DNA of 64,000 nucleotides from Acidovorax sp. (GTDB lineage Bacteria > Pseudomonadota > Gammaproteobacteria > Burkholderiales > Burkholderiaceae_C). Where the stretch lies: the NCBI RefSeq assembly GCF_027492855.1, contig NZ_JAPUDY010000050.1, forward strand, positions 1-64,000, written 5' to 3'. The notes under the pieces are model-generated. The model did no database searches, was not told the DNA's origin, and saw only the letters and a list, made by a program, of their open reading frames with translations. Below are positions 7,795-15,700 of this stretch, one piece after another. Position 1 is the stretch's first letter. Every line of letters begins with the position of its first letter. The translations under genes and the position numbers were made by a program.

Positions 7795-9486
7795 CTACGC
7801 GGACTGCTCTTGCTCCTGCAGCGCGCGCCACATCACCTTGCCGCTGCCGCTCTTGGGCAATGCATCGACAAACTGCACGATGCGCGGCGCCTTGTACACC
7901 GCCATGTTCTCGCGGCACCAGTCGAGGATCTGCTGCTCTGAGACGCTGCCCTTGTGGGCCGCACGCAGCACCACCACGGCCTTCACCGTCTCGCCCCGGT
8001 AGCTGTCCTTGGCGGCGATGATGCAGGCCTCCTGGATGGCGGGGTGGCGGAACATCAGCGCCTCGACCTCGGCGGGCCACACCTTGAAGCCACTCGCGTT
8101 GATCATGCGCTTCAAGCGGTCGGTGAGGAAGAAGTAGCCGTCCTCGTCCATGCGGCCCAAATCACCCGAACGGAAAAAGCGCTTGCCTTCGAATTCGATG
8201 AAGGCTGCGGCTGTGGCATCGGGCCGCTTCCAATAGCCATCGAACACCTCGGGGCCGTGGATGATGATCTCGCCCTGCTCGCCCACGGGCACCTCTTGCA
8301 GCGTGTCGGGGTCGACCACGCGCGCATCGGTGCTCATGAACGGAATACCCAGGCACTGCTGCTTGGGGTGATCGGGCGGATTGGAATGCGATGGCGCGGC
8401 CGTCTCGGTCAAACCGTAACCTTCGGAGTAGCGCAGGCCGTACTGCTCCAGCAGGCGCTGTGCCACCGCCTGGGGCATGGCCGCGCCGCCACCACCGATG
8501 TAGACAAGGCTCGACAGGTCATAGTCTGCAAAGTTCGGACTGCCCAGCAGGTCGATGACCATGGTGGGGATGTTGGTCCAGGTGGTGACCCGATAGCGCG
8601 ATATGAGGCGCCCGGCCAGGCCGCGGTCCCACCGGGGCATGATGACCAATGTGGCGCCACCATAGATCGCCGTGTGCATCACGCTCACCATGCCGGTAAT
8701 GTGGAACATTGGCACCACGGCCAGCGTCACATTGTCGACCGAGCCATTGCCCCACAGGCTGCTGGCCGCTGCGTTGTGCATGATACTTTTGTGCAAGTGC
8801 ATGCAGCCCTTGGGCAGCCCCGTGGTGCCGCTGGTATAGGGCAGCAGCGCCAGGTCCTCCGGCCCCACCGCCAGCGCCGGGGGGGTATCAGTGCAGGCCA
8901 TCGCATCCACCCAGGCATGGGCCTGGCCACCGTCCAGCACGGGCAGCGGATGCCGGGTGCCCAGCCATTGCGTCCATGCCTCGGGCGGTGCATCGGGGCC
9001 CGCCACATCCACATCGAACGCGTCGGTGAACTGCGTCACCACCAGGTGCTCCAGCCGCTCGGACGGGTGCAGCGCATTGCTGGCCTTGGCCAACTCGGGG
9101 GCCAGGTCGCCCGTGGTGAAAGCCACCTTGGTGTCAGGGTCGGTGATGTAGTGCTTGAGCTCCTCGGCCCGGTTCATGGGGTTCACCGGCACCACCACCG
9201 CATTGGCACGCAGAATGGCAAAGTGCGCCATCACCAGCTGCGGGCAGTTCTGCATGCACAGCACCACCCGGTCGCCCCGCTGCACCCCCAGGGCCACCAG
9301 CCGGGCAGCCATGCGCTCGGCGCCGTCCACCAACTGCCGGTAGCTCAGTGAGCGGCCAAAAAAGACCAGCGCCGCCTTGTCCGGGTAGCGGCGGGCGCTG
9401 ATGGCCAGGTTGTCCCACAGCGAGGTGGATGGCAGGGTGATGGAATGCGGCAGGCGGCGGGGCCAGAACTTGAAATGCGGGCGCAT
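7795..9486 (-). CDS. Long-chain fatty acid-CoA ligase (AMP-forming)
   Basis: A 563-residue ANL-superfamily ligase that activates a fatty acid with ATP to an acyl-adenylate, then transfers it to CoA. The P-loop-like motif is LLPYTSGTTGLPKGCMHLH, the aromatic/Glu motif is YSEGYGLTETAAP, the hinge region is FFRSGDLGRMDEDGYFFLTDR with RLKRMINASGFKVWP, and the C-terminal catalytic lysine lies in LPKSGSGKVMWR. Length and motifs resemble FadD/AlkK-like enzymes. A ribosome site AAGGAG precedes the ATG with a long spacer of about 12 bases. It is divergent from the LysR gene of the next cluster, so shared control of the intergenic region is possible. Confidence 0.88.
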   Translation of the reverse strand: MRPHFKFWPRRLPHSITLPSTSLWDNLAISARRYPDKAALVFFGRSLSYRQLVDGAERMAARLVALGVQRGDRVVLCMQNCPQLVMAHFAILRANAVVVPVNPMNRAEELKHYITDPDTKVAFTTGDLAPELAKASNALHPSERLEHLVVTQFTDAFDVDVAGPDAPPEAWTQWLGTRHPLPVLDGGQAHAWVDAMACTDTPPALAVGPEDLALLPYTSGTTGLPKGCMHLHKSIMHNAAASSLWGNGSVDNVTLAVVPMFHITGMVSVMHTAIYGGATLVIMPRWDRGLAGRLISRYRVTTWTNIPTMVIDLLGSPNFADYDLSSLVYIGGGGAAMPQAVAQRLLEQYGLRYSEGYGLTETAAPSHSNPPDHPKQQCLGIPFMSTDARVVDPDTLQEVPVGEQGEIIIHGPEVFDGYWKRPDATAAAFIEFEGKRFFRSGDLGRMDEDGYFFLTDRLKRMINASGFKVWPAEVEALMFRHPAIQEACIIAAKDSYRGETVKAVVVLRAAHKGSVSEQQILDWCRENMAVYKAPRIVQFVDALPKSGSGKVMWRALQEQEQSA

Positions 9487-9824
9487 AAGGGTGCAACTCT
9501 CCTTGAGCCCGCAAGCCTAGATGCCGAGCGGGGGACGAGCAATGGGAGTGGCCCGGTTCAGCGTCGCCAAAGTGACCATGCCGCCGCACGGAATGGCGCG
9601 GAATGGGCGAACGTACGGGCCGCGACGACGCATAGGGTTGTGGAGGGGTTGGATGTCGGATTCAGGCTGATTGCAGACGTCCCTGGTTAAGCTGCTGACT
9701 GACCGCACATGAAAAAACCTGTCTACGCAGGAGATACTCGATGGAGAATCCAGACGTATGGGGGCGAGCGAAGCCTTATCTTCGCTGTATCTTCTTTTCT
9801 TGATCATCAACCCTGGTTTAGAGC
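9487..9824. other. Divergent intergenic region, 338 bp
   Basis: This gap separates the acyl-CoA ligase (-) from the LysR gene (+) and presumably holds promoters for both. The only structure I see is an inverted pair AGCGAAG (9767-9773) / CTTCGCT (9780-9786) about 40 bases before the LysR start, in a locally AT-richer stretch. No dispersed repeat lies here. Confidence 0.4.
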
Positions 9825-10772
9825 ATGGCCCAGCTGGATTCATTGCTTACTCTTCGGCAGCTGCGCTATTTCGTCAGTGTGGTTGAGCACCGTAGCATCA
9901 GTGGCGCTGCGCGCGCATTGCATGTAGCGCAGCCCTCGCTCAGCCGCCAGATCACGCTCCTTGAAGAGGCGCTTAATGAACACTTGGTGGTACGGCATGC
10001 CGACGGGGTGTCCACGACAGAGTCCGGTGATCGTCTCTATACCCTTGCCCACATGGTTCTCGATCGCATTAATGGTGCGCGCGCAGATATTCGCGGCGAA
10101 GCCAGAGCGCCAGAGGGCAAGGTTTCGATGGCCGTGCCTTCAATGGCGGGCAACGACCTGGTGACTGCCGTGGTGCAGACCTGTAAGAGGGATATCCCGC
10201 TGGTTGATTTGCAGGTGGTAGACGGCTTCAGCTTTCAAAACTCAAACATGCTGACGACTGGTCTGGTGGATTTCGGTGTTATCTACGACGCTGAACGGAT
10301 TTCTGGCCTTCACCACGAGGCGCTTTTCATCGAGAACCTGTACCTGGTACGCGCAAGCAAACTGGCGGCCAAAGACAAGCGCAAAACCATTTCCTTTGAA
10401 GAGGCTTGTGGCTTTCCCTTGGTGGTTGGTCCCAAGGAAACACATTTGCGCCAATACCTGGACCACATGGCCAGCACACTGGGACATGGCCTGAACCCAA
10501 CCTACGAGCAGCGCTCCATGGGCGTCATTGCAGCCTTTGTGCGCTCAGGCATGGCCGCCACGATTTCGAACTGGCCCTCCATCAAGGACAACGGAGGTTT
10601 GCGCGGTGCCACGGTCCAGGAAATTGTCCAGCCTTCGTTGGGGCGCATGGTCTCGATGGGCTATCCCGAATCGCGGCCACTGAGTCATGCTGGACAAGCA
10701 ACCTATGACATAGTCAAACGCTTGGTCACGGCGCGTTGGACCAAGGGCCTTTGGCACGGTCGCAAGGTCTGA
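9825..10772 (+). CDS. LysR-family transcriptional regulator of the adjoining operon
   Basis: A 315-residue LysR regulator. The N-terminal winged helix-turn-helix is clear (LRQLRYFVSVVEHRSISGAA, LHVAQPSLSRQITLLEEAL), followed by a substrate-binding domain of CbnR/NAC-like type. It lies immediately before, and reads in the same direction as, the seven-gene catabolic run beginning at 10952, with 179 bp between. The likely role is to activate that operon with a pathway intermediate as co-inducer; this is an inference from position. Base composition looks somewhat more AT-rich than in flanking genes, which could indicate transfer, though I have not computed it. Confidence 0.9.
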   Translation: MAQLDSLLTLRQLRYFVSVVEHRSISGAARALHVAQPSLSRQITLLEEALNEHLVVRHADGVSTTESGDRLYTLAHMVLDRINGARADIRGEARAPEGKVSMAVPSMAGNDLVTAVVQTCKRDIPLVDLQVVDGFSFQNSNMLTTGLVDFGVIYDAERISGLHHEALFIENLYLVRASKLAAKDKRKTISFEEACGFPLVVGPKETHLRQYLDHMASTLGHGLNPTYEQRSMGVIAAFVRSGMAATISNWPSIKDNGGLRGATVQEIVQPSLGRMVSMGYPESRPLSHAGQATYDIVKRLVTARWTKGLWHGRKV

Positions 10773-10838
10773 GCCTTCTGGCGCAAAAAAACCTATTCTG
10801 CGCAGCGTCACTTTTCCCGTCACACCTTCTCAGCCCGG

Positions 10839-10865
10839 CCTGAAACCCGCCCCATGTTTTTCAGG
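10839..10865 (+). other. Weak hairpin in the leader of the catabolic operon
   Basis: CCTGAAA (10839-10845) pairs with TTTCAGG (10859-10865) across a C-rich loop, between the LysR stop and the first operon gene. It lacks a long T-run after it, so it is at best a weak terminator or an mRNA structure. Confidence 0.3.
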
Positions 10866-10951
10866 CATAGGGGGGACAGGATTTTGATATTGGTGCTATT
10901 TGATCCATCGCCAGATACTTCCTCGCAATTTACAAAGCGTAGGAGACAACG

Positions 10952-12646
10952 ATGGATACACGCAGCAATGCCTACATGGGTTCGCCCGTTGAACTGGGCA
11001 CCGGTTCACGTGGCGAAGTGGCAAATGCCCGTCTGATAGCGCACGGCAAGACACTCGAGCGCGCACTGCACAAGGTCACTGACCGCATCTACTGCCAGAT
11101 GGGGTCCAGCCTGGGCAACTCGGCCATGATCCTGGGTGACAGCGGCATGATCGTGGTCGACACTGGCGACTGTGTTGAACAGTCCCAGGAACAGCTGGCT
11201 GATTTCCGCACCGTCACCGATCGCCCTGTCAGCGCCCTGGTCTACACCCACGGCCACTATGCGCTGGGTTCCCGCACTTATGTGCCGGCCGGCCAGGATG
11301 ACCAAGTTCCGATATACGGCCACAAGGACATGCTTCAGGTCATGTCGCGCACCGTGGGTGATTTGGCACCTTTCCTCACCCGGCGCGTGGCCATGCAATT
11401 TGGCTTCTTCCTGCCCGCCGACGGGCCCGATGCCATGCCCAACCAGGGCCTGGGTAAGGTGTTCTTTGAGCTGGACCGCTACAAGCCCACCTCCGGCTTC
11501 GTGCGCCCCAACCGGCTCATGGCGGACGGCGAAGAAGCGGTCATCGACGGCGTGCGCTTCCAGTTCTGGGATGCGCCTGCCGACAGCGAAGACACCGTGC
11601 TGATCTGGCTGCCCGAGCACAAGACTGTCATCAACAACATCGCCTGGCCGGTAATGTTCAACATCTACACCCTGCGTGGCGAGATGTTCCGCAACCCCCT
11701 GCGCCTGTTGCCGGGTCTGGACCGCATCCTGGCGCTGGAGCCCGAGCACCTGGTGGGCGTGCATGGTGTACCGATCTCCGGCAAGGAGGCCATTCGTCAG
11801 GCTGTGACCGAATACCGCGACTGCATCCAGTTCACCTATGACCAGGTCTGCCGCGGCATCAACATGGGGCTTTCTCCCGATGAGCTGGTGGCCTTTGTGC
11901 AATTGCCCGATGCCCTGGCCAATGGACGCCTGACCGGTCAGTTCTATGGCGAGTTGCCCTTTTATGTGCGCCAGATCTACACCGGTCTGGTCGGCTGGTT
12001 TGGCACCGACACAGTCGAGCTTCACGCGCTGCCGCGGACCCAGGCCCACGCGCGTTGGACTGAATTGGCTGGCGGCGTAGCCTCGGTGGTGACTCAAGCC
12101 CAGGCCGCCATGGCTCGGCGCGAATTTGCCTGGGCCGCCGAGCTGGCCACCGCAGCACTGCACACCGAGCCTGGCTCGACCCTGGCCAGTCAGCTGAAGG
12201 CCGATGCCTTGCGCGCTATGGGTCAGGTCACGACGGCGGCCAACACCCGTTCGTGGTTCCTGACGCAGGCCCGCGAACTTGAAGGGGCGGTGGACACCCA
12301 CAAGCTGCCGGTGCGCTTTGTCAACGCCACCATGGTGGCGCAAATGCCGCCCGGCACCTATGTCAACGCCTTGCGTTTTCGCCTCGACCCGGGTCTGAGC
12401 GCTGGTGGCGAGCGTCAACTGGCGCTGCGCATCGGTGCCACCGACTTCGGACTACGACTACGCAATGGCGTAGTCGTGGTGCAGACCGGCGCACCTGCTC
12501 AGGCTGACGTCAGTGTGGTGCTGACCTCGCAAGTCTGGGGCGCCCTGGTGGCCGGCGACATCGACGCCGACCAAGCCCTGGCCCAAGGGGTCACGCTGGA
12601 AGGCGACGCTGCTTTGGGACGCGCCGTGCTGCAAGCGTGGCGTTAA
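10952..12646 (+). CDS. Alkylsulfatase-like MBL-fold protein, degenerate metal motif (paralogue 1)
   Basis: A 564-residue protein with the SdsA1/BDS1 architecture: N-terminal metallo-beta-lactamase fold, an alkylsulfatase dimerisation region (about 385-450) and a C-terminal SCP2-like domain. Characteristic framework phrases are present, such as FNIYTLRGEMFRNPL. The zinc motif expected as HxHxDH instead reads H100-G-H102-Y-A-L105, so the Asp and last His are missing, and the segment that carries a bridging Glu in SdsA1 reads INNIAW. His in GVHGVP is retained. Catalysis by the usual two-zinc sulfatase mechanism therefore looks doubtful. AGGAG precedes the ATG. It is the first gene of the operon, 31 bp before its paralogue. 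Confidence 0.82.
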   Translation: MDTRSNAYMGSPVELGTGSRGEVANARLIAHGKTLERALHKVTDRIYCQMGSSLGNSAMILGDSGMIVVDTGDCVEQSQEQLADFRTVTDRPVSALVYTHGHYALGSRTYVPAGQDDQVPIYGHKDMLQVMSRTVGDLAPFLTRRVAMQFGFFLPADGPDAMPNQGLGKVFFELDRYKPTSGFVRPNRLMADGEEAVIDGVRFQFWDAPADSEDTVLIWLPEHKTVINNIAWPVMFNIYTLRGEMFRNPLRLLPGLDRILALEPEHLVGVHGVPISGKEAIRQAVTEYRDCIQFTYDQVCRGINMGLSPDELVAFVQLPDALANGRLTGQFYGELPFYVRQIYTGLVGWFGTDTVELHALPRTQAHARWTELAGGVASVVTQAQAAMARREFAWAAELATAALHTEPGSTLASQLKADALRAMGQVTTAANTRSWFLTQARELEGAVDTHKLPVRFVNATMVAQMPPGTYVNALRFRLDPGLSAGGERQLALRIGATDFGLRLRNGVVVVQTGAPAQADVSVVLTSQVWGALVAGDIDADQALAQGVTLEGDAALGRAVLQAWR

Positions 12647-12677
12647 AGGCTTCCATCGCGTCTGCCATGTCTCACCC

Positions 12678-14414
12678 ATGAACACCACTTTGAGCCGCTA
12701 CCGCGGCATGGATATTCCGCTCATCGATGGCCCTCGCGGCGCGCGTGTCGCCACCTCCACCCTGAAGGCCATTGGAGCGACATTTTCAATGACACCTCGC
12801 ATGATCGAGGTCGCCCCCAAGGTCTACAACTTGGTGGGCATCGGCATTTCAAGCCGCGTCATGATCGATGCGCCTGAAGGTTTGGTGATCTTCGACACCG
12901 GGGACGATCTGGAGGATGGCGAGCGCGCGCTGGCCGAATTCCGCAAGGTAAGCCAGCGCCCCATCAAGGCCATTGTCTACAGCCACAACCACTATGCGCA
13001 TGGCACGCGGCCCTTTGTGGAGGACTCACCGGAGGCGATCATCATTGGGCACCATGACGTCAACCGGTATCTGACCGAGATTGCCACCGGCTTTGCCTCA
13101 GGAGGTGAATTCCCCGAAGCGGTTCCAGCCCTGACCGCGCGCTACGAGCGGCAGTTTGCTTTGCATCTTCCACCGCAAGGACCGGACACCGGACTGGCCG
13201 CCATCATCCCGCCCAACAAGCCCAAGGGCACGGTGCCAGCCACGCACCTGGTCCACGACGGCGAGGAAATGACCGTGGCCGGGCTGAAGATGCAATTCTT
13301 CACACGCCATTTCTCGGATTCGGAGGACACGCTGACCACCTGGGTGCCGCAGATGAAGCTGGTCTACAACAATTTCTTGTGGCCCAGTCTGTTCAACTTC
13401 TACACCTTGCGCGGTGATGTGTTCCGCGATCCCCGTTCATGGCGGGATGGCTTGCAGCAAATCCGGGATCTGGAGCCGGAGATCCTTGTCAACACGCATG
13501 CCTTGCCGGTGGTGGGGCGTGACAAGGTGCGCGACGATTTGAACCTCTACATGGATGCAATCAGCTACCTGATTGACCAGACCCTTCGAGGCATCAACAA
13601 AGGCCTGTCTCCCGACCAGCTGAAGGAGTACGTCAGGCTGCCTCGGCATCTGGCACAGTTTTCGAACAACGCAGAGATATACAGCGAGTTTTTCTACTTT
13701 CCTCTGCATCTTTACCACCACATCTTCGGGTGGTTTGACGGCGATGCAGCCAGCATCCACCGCATGCCGCAAGACGAAGAAGCACGCCGCATCGTCGCCG
13801 GTTTCGGCGGTGCCGAGGTCGTGATGCGGCAATTCCAAAATGCCAGAGACGAGGGCGACCTGGTCTGGGCCAATCGCCTGGCTGGCTGGCTCTGCGCCAG
13901 TGAGCCCGACAACCGGGCTTACGCCCAGGCACAGGCAGACATGCTACGGCAAATCGCTTACCGCGCTCCTGGCACCATTGCACGCCATTTCTGCCTCGCT
14001 CAGGCACTGGAGCAGGAAGGAAAAATCAAGCCTCCAGCATCGGTGCTGCCTCCGGTAGAAGCCATCCTAGCTTTGGATCCGGGACGTTACATCGACTTTA
14101 TGCGCGTGCGCCTGGCTGCTGAGCGCGCACTGGACACACGTGCACGCCTGGTGATCGAGTTGAGCGACAAGGGCCAACGCCATGCGCTGGTGGTCCGCTG
14201 TGGTGTGTGCGAATTCCAGCGCAACGTGACACCGCAAGCAGGGGAAGCGGTGTTGAAGCTGTCCCTGTCAACCTGGGCACGGCTGTATGTCGGTCAAACC
14301 ACGCTAGATGAAGCCCTTGAGCGCGGAGAAGCCGTCGCCAATGACACGACCGCCGTTCGCAACTTCATCCACCTGTTTGACACGCCGCAGCAGGCCAGCG
14401 GCACCAGTCCCTGA
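12678..14414 (+). CDS. Alkylsulfatase-like MBL-fold protein, partly degenerate metal motif (paralogue 2)
   Basis: A 578-residue paralogue of the preceding protein with the same MBL, dimerisation and SCP2-like layout. Its metal motif reads H103-N-H105-Y-A-H108, so the three histidines are kept but the Asp is Ala. The framework segment is NNFLWPSLFNFYTLRGDVFRD, again without the Glu seen in characterised alkylsulfatases, and a His is kept in NTHALPVVGRD. It could hold one metal ion, or form a heterodimer with paralogue 1. If it is still a hydrolase, sulfate-ester, lactone or other ester cleavage are all possible. The 31-bp and 48-bp gaps to its neighbours support one transcript. Confidence 0.82.
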   Translation: MNTTLSRYRGMDIPLIDGPRGARVATSTLKAIGATFSMTPRMIEVAPKVYNLVGIGISSRVMIDAPEGLVIFDTGDDLEDGERALAEFRKVSQRPIKAIVYSHNHYAHGTRPFVEDSPEAIIIGHHDVNRYLTEIATGFASGGEFPEAVPALTARYERQFALHLPPQGPDTGLAAIIPPNKPKGTVPATHLVHDGEEMTVAGLKMQFFTRHFSDSEDTLTTWVPQMKLVYNNFLWPSLFNFYTLRGDVFRDPRSWRDGLQQIRDLEPEILVNTHALPVVGRDKVRDDLNLYMDAISYLIDQTLRGINKGLSPDQLKEYVRLPRHLAQFSNNAEIYSEFFYFPLHLYHHIFGWFDGDAASIHRMPQDEEARRIVAGFGGAEVVMRQFQNARDEGDLVWANRLAGWLCASEPDNRAYAQAQADMLRQIAYRAPGTIARHFCLAQALEQEGKIKPPASVLPPVEAILALDPGRYIDFMRVRLAAERALDTRARLVIELSDKGQRHALVVRCGVCEFQRNVTPQAGEAVLKLSLSTWARLYVGQTTLDEALERGEAVANDTTAVRNFIHLFDTPQQASGTSP

Positions 14415-14462
14415 AAACCGCGTCCACGCCGGTCGCGCAAGAGAACCATCTGGAGACATCGA

Positions 14463-15026
14463 ATGAATCAACCCACCCCACCATCCGCCCTGCTGGTGCC
14501 CAACCCACCGGGCGGCCCCAGTGCCAGCGGGCTGTTGCAGTCCCTTCAAGCCGTCGGCGTGACCCATGCCGTCACGGTGCCGGATTTTGTGCAGTTCGCC
14601 TTGCATGAGCGAATTTTTGAAAAAGCGTCAGGCATCCAGTCGGTGTTGGCGTGCGCCGAAGACCAGGCCCTGACCACCGCGACGGGGCTTTACATCGGGG
14701 GAGCCAAGCCTTTCCTCATGGTGCAGAACCAGGGCATGTTCAAAGTGGCCAACACCTTGCGCGCCACGTGCCTGGATGCCGGCATTCCGATGGTGTTCTT
14801 CGTCGGCCAGTTTGGCCGAGAGGCCAGCAATGTCGGTCACACCATGGCCGAGTCCGGTCGCAGCATGGTGCGCCTGATGGAGCCCATGCTGCACGGCATG
14901 GGCGTGAAGACCTGGGTGGTTGAAGATGACGCTGACCTGCCCCGCGTGGCCGAGGCCTTCGCGCATGCCCGCGATGCCGAGACCGCCGCCGTAGTGCTGA
15001 TCGGCCGCCACGTCACCTGGAACTGA
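14463..15026 (+). CDS. ThDP-dependent decarboxylase-like enzyme, PYR-domain subunit
   Basis: A 187-residue protein corresponding to the N-terminal (PYR) half of thiamin-diphosphate enzymes of the sulfopyruvate/phosphonopyruvate decarboxylase type. The catalytic Glu that activates the cofactor is probably Glu66 in ACAEDQALTTATGLYIGG. The remainder follows the family (FLMVQNQGMFKVANTL, GIPMVFFVGQFGRE). With the next gene it would form an alpha2beta2 enzyme, with the active site at the subunit interface. The split form is known for sulfopyruvate decarboxylase; the substrate here is not known and could be another 2-oxoacid or a carboligation pair. Confidence 0.83.
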   Translation: MNQPTPPSALLVPNPPGGPSASGLLQSLQAVGVTHAVTVPDFVQFALHERIFEKASGIQSVLACAEDQALTTATGLYIGGAKPFLMVQNQGMFKVANTLRATCLDAGIPMVFFVGQFGREASNVGHTMAESGRSMVRLMEPMLHGMGVKTWVVEDDADLPRVAEAFAHARDAETAAVVLIGRHVTWN

Positions 15027-15056
15027 AGACAACACCGTCAAGAAAGAGTGAGCACC

Positions 15057-15683
15057 ATGCACACTGAACTTCCTGCTTTCACCTTGGGCTCGGCCTGTGC
15101 CGCCCTGATCAATGCCCGCCTCGCGCACAGTCCCAAGGCGGTCTTCGTGTCCACCATGTCGGCCATGTTTGCGCTCGATGTGCTGGGCGAAACCACCCGC
15201 CGCATCGACTCCGTACCCTTGATGGGCGGTGCCGGCGGCCTGGGCCTGGGCATTGCCCTGGCGCAACCTGCTGTACCCGTGATCGTGCTCGATGGCGATG
15301 CCAGCCTGCTCATGGAGCTGGGCACGCTGGCCACCGTGGCGCACAACCACCCGCACCAATACCTGCATGTGGTCGTGAACAACGGCGTGCAGTTCAACGG
15401 CGCCACCAACTTCCCCGTGGCGGGCACCGAGCCTCAGGTCGACTTCGCGGCCATGGCCAAAGGCGCCGGCTACACGCGCGCGCGCCGCATCGACAACCAC
15501 GCCGACTGGTGCGCCGCTCTGCCCGAACTGCTGGCAGCGCAAGGCAGCACCCTCATCGATCTGGAGGTTCAGCCTGACCGCCGCGTGTTTGGCGCCGAGC
15601 GCCCGCAGCCCATTCTGGCCGACCTGCAATTCATGCGTATGCGTCTGGGCGCCCGCAAACTCAAAGCCGAACTGGCCACCTGA
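15057..15683 (+). CDS. ThDP-dependent decarboxylase-like enzyme, PP-domain subunit
   Basis: A 208-residue partner of the preceding gene, holding the pyrophosphate-binding half. The ThDP/Mg motif is Gly80-Asp81-Ala82 ... Asn108-Asn109 (VLDGDASLLMELGTL ... VVVNNG), with Ala where the consensus has Gly. LMGGAGGLGLGIALA precedes it as usual. I chose ATG 15057, with AGAAAGAG before it; a GTG nine bases earlier is in frame but overlaps that site. The 30-bp spacing to the PYR subunit and 17-bp gap to the GMC gene imply co-expression. The product could be an aldehyde passed to the neighbouring oxidoreductase. Confidence 0.83.
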   Translation: MHTELPAFTLGSACAALINARLAHSPKAVFVSTMSAMFALDVLGETTRRIDSVPLMGGAGGLGLGIALAQPAVPVIVLDGDASLLMELGTLATVAHNHPHQYLHVVVNNGVQFNGATNFPVAGTEPQVDFAAMAKGAGYTRARRIDNHADWCAALPELLAAQGSTLIDLEVQPDRRVFGAERPQPILADLQFMRMRLGARKLKAELAT

Positions 15684-15700
15684 ACAAGTTGGAGTCCCTC

